Shown in pieces: positions 39,790 to 64,000 of a DNA stretch of 64,000 nucleotides. This DNA comes from Karalla daura. Taxonomy: Eukaryota > Chordata > Actinopteri > Chaetodontiformes > Leiognathidae. Below the pieces are notes generated by a model. The model saw nothing but the letters and a program-made list of their open reading frames with translations. It searched no databases and was not told the origin of the DNA. The first letter of the stretch is position 1. Every line of letters begins with the position of its first letter. Made by a program: the position numbers and the translations under genes. The stretch lies in contig CM055191.1 of NCBI GenBank assembly GCA_029224185.1, positions 5,983,536-6,047,535 of the forward strand, written 5' to 3'.

Positions 39790-40848
39790 GCTCGGTCACG
39801 TCCACGTGATGCACAATCATAGTCCCCAAGGATTGATTTCACATTGTGTGATGGAAAGGCCCCAAATGTGGGAAAGCAACCAATCACCTGTGAGGAAGAG
39901 GCGACCCCTGTCTCTTTGTTTATACCCACATCTGCATCGTAAACACAGAGCAAATTCACCTGTAGAGATTGTATTTTCATCGATCAAATCATATTAAAGG
40001 TTCATATGTTTCCACCTACCTAACTATGAAGTGAATTCACTCTCCTGGGAGATTATGTTTCATATGTATATCATAGAAGCAATATGTATTAGCAATATCT
40101 AAGATGATTAAACACACCAAATGCTTCCACATACATATCCATCGTATCCAGTAATAAAACAAGCTTGTAGCTCATTTTTAAGTATTTTGAAGCAGGAATA
40201 TTTAAAATAACAAAACATAAAATATTAACCCTAACCCTATCAATATTTGTTAGTTTGTTGCAGCAAAATTATGAAGCATATTTAAGCATCTAATGCTTCA
40301 TTATACATCTCCATCGAACACAAGGTAAGTTTACTAGTCTGAGAAAGGTCTTTGCATGTGAATTTAATAATTCATTGGCCTCTAGTTTGTTGCAGCCATT
40401 TGTAAAATATTAAAGTCTTCAGAAATTGGCAAAGTAGCTTAGTAGTTTTATATGTAAAAATGTAAAATATATTAAAAGATAATGGATGGGTGGATATTAC
40501 ACCTGTTTGTGTTTCTGTGGACACAACTGCCCTTTCAAGGATTTATAATATAGAAAAAAATAAAATAAAATGAAGTTTCCTCTCTTGCAAAATACAGTGC
40601 TGTGCAGGTTGGAGACTGTTTCAAAATATTTCAGGTCGGTTTTGGTTTAATTTGTTTTAGTGATTACTTTAGAATAAGAGTTTCATTATTCGTTATCGTA
40701 TTATTCTCTACCATCTCCATTTCACATTACTAACACATCATAAGTAGTTAAATTAGCAGCGAAAGGCAGGAGACAGAAAACCAGAGGCTGTTGGGGGCTG
40801 TTTGAGGAAGCTTCAGAGAAGAGAGTTGAGCTGAACAAAAGGACGCAG

Positions 40849-40849
<1 letters not shown>

Positions 40850-40888
<39 letters not shown>
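40850..40888 (+). repeat. (CT)n microsatellite
   Basis: About 19 CT units followed by CCCTCTCTTTCTTTC. Confidence 0.95.
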
Positions 40889-40891
<3 letters not shown>

Positions 40892-42101
40892 TCTTTCTTT
40901 CTTAAAACATGCAAGTTGGGCAAATGAAAACAAGCCAAGCTGCTCCAACGATCTGATGGATCAATAGTGATTGATCACATCATGCGGGGATGTTGACTCG
41001 CGTCCTTGCGGAGTGATGGATGAAGGAAAAAGACACCAGGAAGAGATCCTTTAACCAGGCTTAAAGAGACCCAAGAAAACAAATTCTCCAGCGGAAAACG
41101 AAATACACAGACTGGCGCTGACAATAATAAAAAAAAAACAATAAAATAAATAAATAAAATACAGCAATAATGAAACGAATGGATTAAAAGAAATCTACAT
41201 TAAACACATTAAATTGAACAGATCCACAGCGCAGAATAACTGTCCAACTGTGTGACCTGTGTAAATTTGTATGTTTACATCTATTTTGTGATTTCCTTAT
41301 TTCTGCTGTGTGTTTCCACCGCTGGATGGATGGAAGTGCCAGAGGTGACCTGACTGAGGATCTCACCCAAACTACCACAACGACCCCTTGTGGACCCACA
41401 AACACGCGCGATCCCTGAAGATTCCGCGATTCACCGCGTCATGACTTCCTCCAAAATCTGGACGTCCCAGCAGGAAAAAACTGCGCCTGGTGGTTACAAG
41501 AAATACCAGCAAAAGTAGAATAAATAAATAATGATCAGAATAAAAACAATATTGCAATGTTTCATTAACAAATCACAATATTGTATTAATTCCCAGGAGG
41601 AAAATTGCGGTTATATGGTTATCATAGAACTATGATAATGTTAAAGAGAGTAAGTCAATGTATTTGATTCTTCAAACATAGACTATATAATTTATATGAT
41701 AATATAAATGATGTAGATTAAATTCAAATATGCTATTATCATACATGGCTAAAATCTGAAACAGAGGTACATAACTATTAAAAATGAGCAAAATGTAAAA
41801 ATAAATCTACTTTTTAATATTATAGTATACACTGCACTTATGCAGCCGAGTGTCTGACATTTGCTCATAGATAAGCCACATATATCAAATGATATATGTC
41901 ATATATAATGATCATATAATACAATAATATGCAACAAAATGTTCAGGGTTACACAACCATAAATCCAAATCAGTTCTTAATCAGTTCTGAGCACTAGTTT
42001 TCCTTTTTTTTCTTCTTTACTTTATTCCCAGTCTTGTCTTTGTTCTATCACCGTCATTTAGGTTTATTGTTTTCTTGAATGCATGGTATGATTGAATATC
42101 T

Positions 42102-42125
42102 ACCCTGGGGGCAATAAAGGTCTCC
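42102..42125 (+). repeat. Retroelement-like tail
   Basis: CCCTGGGGGCAATAAAGGTC resembles the GGGxxAATAAAG ends of other fish LINE fragments in this window. It is short and weak. Confidence 0.3.
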
Positions 42126-43262
42126 AAGTCAACAGAAAAAATGAGCTGAGTTTAATCATTCTGATTTAATCATTTTTCAAGAATATTTTGATTTTTAGCC
42201 TGTGAAATTATCTTCCTGTGAACGTAACTGTAGCCAGTTGAATAGCTTTGGTGAGGATCTGTACAAGACAACATAAGTGATGAAGACTTGAGGTGGACAC
42301 AGATGACATAATAATGTCCACAGATGACCTAAACGCAGCACCACATGAGATAAAACTCTCCTTCATGAGCTTAAGTACAGACTTCTGAGCAGCCTCACTG
42401 TAAAACTGTCTTCTTACCTCACCTTATTAAAAAGAAAAACTCAATTATGTGCTCCCCATGTGCCATCTTTGTTCGGTGGCAGTCAGCAAATGTTACTTAA
42501 AAAGCTGAAAAAGTAAAAAATACAGACAAATGCATCACTTCATGCCTGGGCAGACCGTTATGTCGACAAGGAAAACAAGATAATGATGTCTCAGCAGGCG
42601 GCATCACTTCCAGGGGAGGAGGTCAATGATCGTCTTGGCTGGAAGCCAAGCTGGATCCCAGTCAGAGTCCAACAAGCTGATGGGCTACAAGGATGTCTAT
42701 TTCTCCAGCTTACTCCAGTCTCCAGGCACAGTAAATGAACAGACAAGTACACCTCTTTGAAATCTCATTTGGGTTTAAATCTGGGCTCAATTTGTGGGAA
42801 ATAAAATAAAGCGAAATTGTTGATAGCAATAGATTGGTCACGGTCAACCATGCAAGCTATGAGGTCAACAAAGTCCACTTAACTTTCACTCCAGATAAGG
42901 CAGAAGATCTCAACTCATGGTAGAGCTTTGACAAGATGCATACGGGAGACACAGATGGTTTTTGGTGGAAATAAAACTGAAATAATGAATTTAAACATGA
43001 GATTGTGTTGGTATCTGTCTGTCTGTCCGCCCGTCTGTCTGTCTGTCTGTCTGTCCGTCGTGTGTGCTCCGTGAAGTGGCCACTAGGTGTCAGTATAGCT
43101 GCAGACACTAACAGTTGCCCCATCATCGTGTTAACTTGTTATAAAAATTAAAACTCCATCATCACACACGTTACACTCAGTGTCAGTTTATCATATATTA
43201 AAGTGGCACTTCACAAAGATGTCAGTCCACTCAAGAGAGACAGAAAACTATAAATCCCTCCC

Positions 43263-43285
43263 GATAGATAGATAGATAGATAGAT

Positions 43286-43364
<79 letters not shown>

Positions 43365-43390
43365 AACTTCATTAATCCCCTGGAGAGGTT
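43263..43390 (-). repeat. (GATA)n(GAAA)n array attached to a retroelement tail
   Basis: 43263-43366 holds six GATA and about twenty GAAA units. The adjacent sequence on the minus strand reads CCAGGGGATTAATGAAGTTT directly before (CTTT)n, the usual 3' end of a fish LINE or SINE running into its tandem tail. Confidence 0.6.
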
Positions 43391-43904
43391 CTCTCAGGAA
43401 AGTTCAGTTTAAAGGTAAAGAAAACAAAAACCTGAATCTTTTCTTCATCTTTGTGTCTTATCTATAGCTCCAGTGCATTTTATTCAGCCTCCTAACATTC
43501 TTGTATGCTTTACAAGACTTTGCCCAATCAGGAGTCCCGCCCCTTTGATGCCCAGGACGAACAGTGTGAGGGGAAAATAACCAACCAACCACAGAGGCTG
43601 CAGACCTCCTCCATCACCTCCCCCTCCACCTTCACACGGGAGCAGCTCAGGTGGAGGAAGGAGCGGAGCACTGTAGGAAAGCGCCTGGAGGTGGACTGGT
43701 CCGGGAAGCGATATTTCCAGCAGCTTTTCTCCCTCCTCCCGCAGCTGAGGGGATGCTCTGGAGCAGAGCAGTGCGTCATGAGGCTGCGGAGGAAAGTTAG
43801 AAACCTCTGTGGCAAGTGCGGCCACCGGGCCGCAACCATGTAGGCACTTTTCTTGGGACACTTTGAGGAGCAGCTGTTAGGGACAGGGCAGAGGCGAGCA
43901 AAAC

Positions 43905-56832
<12,928 letters not shown>

Positions 56833-58888
56833 CTTCCTCGAATAACAGGACATCGAATCTGGAGAGCGGCGGGGGGAGATGGGAGAGTTTGTTTGTTTTC
56901 AGGTAAAAATTATTTTATCAGCGGAACAACCTTCAAGATGCTCTGTTTTCCCTGTTCACTTTATCTCAATGAACTTTTGTCTCAAGCTAAAGCTGTTTCC
57001 TGCCTGAGATACCCAGAAATGCTCCGTGATATCTCTCATTTCCTTCTCCGCAGTGAAGAAATAGCATTATCGAGAGAAGCTCCTTGAAATGGGGAGGACA
57101 AGGTGTTTTAAAAGGTGTAAGTAGATGCTGAGCATGCAAGAGAGTAATTGAATGAAGTTTATTGCAGCTGTTGTACAAGAGTCAGACGGATTTTACCAGA
57201 TTGAAATACAGCCTATACATTTTTGGGAACAACCTTCATTTGCTCTCTGCCAGATAATCAAATGAGAAGTTTTAAATTAAGTAGCTGCAGCTGTTAGCCT
57301 AGCTAGCTAGCCTGGTTCTGTTCAGTGGTTACTTCACCTGTAAACAAACCAAACAAATTTTACAAGATTTTAAAAAACAAGGGAAAAAACTGGATCAAAC
57401 CTTAATTTGCTCTTTTTACATGCATTAGTCTCAGCCCTGTTCATTAAGAAGCCACAGTTGTCAGCTTAGCATCTTGGAAGACAATTCAACATGTTTGTTT
57501 CATACAAATACAGATATAGCCAGTATGTAAAATTGTCATCTGAAAAGGAGCAAGAAGGTGCTTGACTTCATTTATTTCAGATCATATAAAATACTTGATG
57601 CAGATTTCACATCATTCCAGATGTTTAATTCTGTCAGTGAGGCTTATACAGTGAAAATAACCTTCAGGAAAACTGTATTAGTTTGCAAGTAAAATAAAAT
57701 ACTCATTTGTACATTTACAGCATGCAGATAAGCACTTCATGTCTCCATTGCGCTAACCAGTATCAGCCCTGTTCAGATGTTCAACTTGACCTGAAGGTTG
57801 TAAAAACACTCACATGAGGATTTTCGTAAAATTTTGATATTGGCGGACTTTCCTGAGGGATCAAGAAATTTTGTCACTTGACCATCCTTCATTTCAAGAT
57901 TACAAGGTGAAATACGACCATTTCAATCAAATGCACCACAGACTGCTACACTCTGTTGGATGGACACCTGTGTTCTAGACGCAGTGAAATTTTGCTGTCT
58001 GTTCAACTTCCAGGTGCTTCCAGAGTGGAATTGTGGAGAATAAAAAAAGCTGCCATTGATTCTTTGTTCCTGTGGGTTTGGAAGATGCTTCGGTGTGAAC
58101 TCATATCTACAATGACTCTTTATTCCATGCTCCATTAAAATAATCAGTTCTGACACAAAGTCAGAGAGAGAAACATATCTTGGTTCTGCCAGAATAAGAA
58201 GAATACGTTTTTATTATAGCTGTGCCACAGTCACACAATTTGAAGGGAGTTTACATGAAGATTAAAAAAAAACCAAAATGCAGGCAGATGAATTTTATGA
58301 AAGAAAAATGTACAGTATTTTTATCTTGCAAATGTAACAACTTAAGCTACAATATGAAAGAGAATTCTTGTAACTGTAGCTGGCGATCAATGGCACTGCG
58401 AGCCACTGTTAAGATGACATACAGGTAAATAAATACAGTGGATTCATATTTCAGTAGAAAATAATTCTGGAGTCTAAAGATCTGATGTATATTTGTACAG
58501 TAATAACATACAGAGGCATTTTATACCAAATATAGAGGCATGATGACAAAATAAACACTCAAACCTTTGCATTCTCTGTTAAGACACTTTGTTTTAACAA
58601 TAGAAAAAAAACAGAGCAGCCCCACAGTATTTCAGTTCCATAAGCACATAAATGTGAAATATGTTCATCAAAATAATAATAATAAAAAAAAACCTTAAAA
58701 GAGCCTCTGGGACAATATCAGCCACCAGACATTAAACGCTCGAGCTGTTCCTGAGTTCCAGTCGTTCCCGGGGAAGAGCGATTCTTCCACATGAGCAAGA
58801 GAAGGATTCATGGTTTCCGAGGGAGCCCCCAGTCCAAGCCGGCTGTGCGTCTCAGCGTGTGTGATGCGGAGTATGGAGGGTTCAGAGG
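56833..58888. other. Convergent 3' UTRs of MANEAL (+) and YRDC (-)
   Basis: For MANEAL a possible AATAAA is at 57693-57698. For YRDC the minus-strand AATAAA is at 58215-58210, giving a 3' UTR of about 680 bp. No other gene is seen; ORFs here are short and without domains. Confidence 0.55.
58210..58215 (-). terminator. YRDC poly(A) signal AATAAA
   Basis: TTTATT on the plus strand, about 675 bp after the YRDC stop. Confidence 0.45.
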
Positions 58889-62772
<3,884 letters not shown>

Positions 62773-63597
62773 AAAAAACACAGACCTACTGACACCGGCG
62801 GGTTTCTCTCCACATGTTGTCGCCAAGTGATGACTGGGGCGCTTCCGGGTTCCGCCCCAAAACAATGACGTAAGCTGTCTTAAAGTCCCACCGCAGCTGA
62901 GGTAAAATGAGAATCCCCAGGAACTCAATCGGAGCATTGTTTGTTTCACAGTGTCTGAAATTATACATGTTCTCTGTCGAAATATACATTCCCTGTTGAA
63001 TATATATATATTTTTGGTTACAACGGAATATCCTTTGTCTTTTAGCAGAAGGTAGAAGGCTGCTGCTTCTTCGCAAGAAGAATCCCCCCCTTGGTTGTTT
63101 GGTTTCACCCATGTGTAATTCTGAGCATTGGTTAAAAGGGTGAAATTTTATATGAGAAAACAAATATTCCAACCTTATTTCACCCTCAATACATCGAAAT
63201 CACAGGAATTATAAACTGGCTAACATCCTCACACCTGTTCTTATCCCTTTTTATCAATGTACGTTTAATAATAAAGTCAATTTGGATACTTGACTTGATT
63301 TTACCAATACAGTTTTATTGGTATAATTTTTTTCATATTCTGCCATATTATTTTGCAGGAGCTTTGATTTGGTCTGTGAAGATTTTCCTTCGTCCAGATC
63401 TTCGTTATCCGAGGTGTTGTAGGGTCTGGACAAGTATCTACACTTATTCCAGCTGCTACCAACTAATTGGAGAGCTTGGATTTACTTGGGTGCCCTAATT
63501 AGAAACAAATTAAGACAATTTCAATCACCTGTGAGCTTTCACCTTTAAAGGGGCACGTGGGACTTTCAAATTTAGTTTACAGCTAGATCAAGACGCC
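62773..63597. promoter_or_regulatory. Bidirectional promoter region between YRDC (-) and the C1orf122-like gene (+)
   Basis: On the YRDC side, an ETS site (CTTCCGG, 62842-62848) and a CRE/ATF site (TGACGTAA, 62866-62873) lie 70-100 bp upstream of the ATG. On the other side, an E-box CACGTG (63554-63559) lies about 40 bp before the ATG. The AT-rich middle has no recognised element. Confidence 0.5.
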
Positions 63598-63926
63598 ATG
63601 AGCTCCGAGACAGGTAGTAAAAGGTAAAAACTACTTTTCATTAATTTAGCTGCACTACAATAAAGTGTGCTTGTGAAACAGTTGCAGATTGTTCAGGAGA
63701 CATGATATCCCTGCACGCTGAGGAGGGTGTTTCACACAATCAACAGGTAAGATACTGTTTGAAGCCCGAATCTTTGATGACTGTTTGTTCCAACTGAGCT
63801 GTGACCACCATGTTCTGACTGTCACAGAAGCTGGAGGATGTCAACAACAGGCTGGAGTCCCTATCTCAGAAGATGAACCTGTGTGACAGAATCCTGTCTG
63901 ATCTGAGGGAGCTGAGCAACCTAGTG
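63598..63926 (+). CDS. Small coiled-coil protein, first three coding exons (possible C1orf122 orthologue), 3' partial
   Basis: Exons are 63598-63613, 63697-63746 and 63828-63926, and the window ends exactly on a CACAG acceptor, so exon 4 would begin at 64001. The start MSSETG has a good Kozak context (gccATGa). Reading the first donor at 63614 is the only choice that keeps exon 2 open. The 55 residues visible are hydrophilic, with a heptad-like helix (KLEDVNNRLESLSQKMNLCD, then RILSDLREL). I do not recognise a domain. Human C1orf122 lies in the same head-to-head position beside YRDC and has a comparable short helix with a Cys-acidic-x-(M/I)-L pattern. This suggests orthology but does not prove it. 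Confidence 0.55.
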
Positions 63927-64000
63927 GTGAGCTCTCATTTTCTCTGTTTACATCTGAAATGCTTGGGGTCTGAAACTGAAATTTCATTTTGGGTCCACAG

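Larger units (their letters stand above)
39639..43904. other. Divergent intergenic region between LIN28A and MANEAL
   Basis: Includes the LIN28A promoter side with a (CA)n array, a (CT)n array, AT-rich DNA, two retroelement tails and a GATA/GAAA array. The last 350 bp before MANEAL are CG-rich and probably hold its promoter and 5' UTR. No gene is seen. Confidence 0.55.

Overview
The window is nuclear DNA from a ray-finned fish, very probably a percomorph-type teleost. Genes have many short exons with GT/AG splice sites. Introns and intergenic DNA are compact, AT-rich and full of microsatellites and short retroelement tails. Every gene I could read belongs to a vertebrate family. The gene order matches human chromosome 1p in blocks: PPP1R8-THEMIS2-RPA2-SMPDL3B and MECR (1p35), LIN28A (1p36.1), MANEAL-YRDC-C1orf122 (1p34.3), and a CYP4B1-like P450 (human CYP4B1 is on 1p33).

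Layout. 614-2718 (+): last five exons of a CYP4B1/CYP4T-type cytochrome P450, whose 5' part lies outside the window. 4874-8310 (-): PPP1R8 (NIPP1), complete, 7 exons. 9927-14171 (+): THEMIS2, complete, 6 exons. 15254-19551 (-): RPA2, complete, 9 exons. 20788-23085 (+): SMPDL3B, complete, 8 exons. 23883-26977 (-): MECR, complete, 10 exons. 31365-39638 (-): LIN28A, complete, 4 exons, with a 3' UTR of about 3 kb. 43905-56832 (+): MANEAL, complete, 4 exons, with a large second intron. 58889-62772 (-): YRDC, complete, 6 exons. 63598-63926 (+): first three coding exons of a small coiled-coil gene, probably the C1orf122 orthologue, which runs off the window. I built the gene models by reading exon-exon joins; the phases close in every gene.

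Most neighbours alternate in strand, giving convergent 3' ends (CYP4/PPP1R8, THEMIS2/RPA2, SMPDL3B/MECR, MANEAL/YRDC) and divergent promoters (PPP1R8/THEMIS2, RPA2/SMPDL3B, LIN28A/MANEAL, YRDC/C1orf122-like). The genes do not form one pathway. They cover lipid and xenobiotic oxidation, PP1 regulation and splicing, lymphocyte signalling, DNA replication and repair, sphingolipid or membrane phosphodiesterase activity, mitochondrial fatty acid synthesis, let-7 control, glycan trimming and tRNA modification.

I found no mobile-element gene, CRISPR array, virus or unknown multi-gene system. The most interesting observations are regulatory. A (GU)n array of about 83 units fills two thirds of a YRDC intron and ends 5 nt before the splice acceptor. 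The LIN28A 3' UTR carries two let-7 8-mer sites and one miR-125 8-mer site. A near-consensus Sox-Oct composite motif lies in LIN28A intron 2. Candidate conserved non-coding blocks lie in the MANEAL introns.
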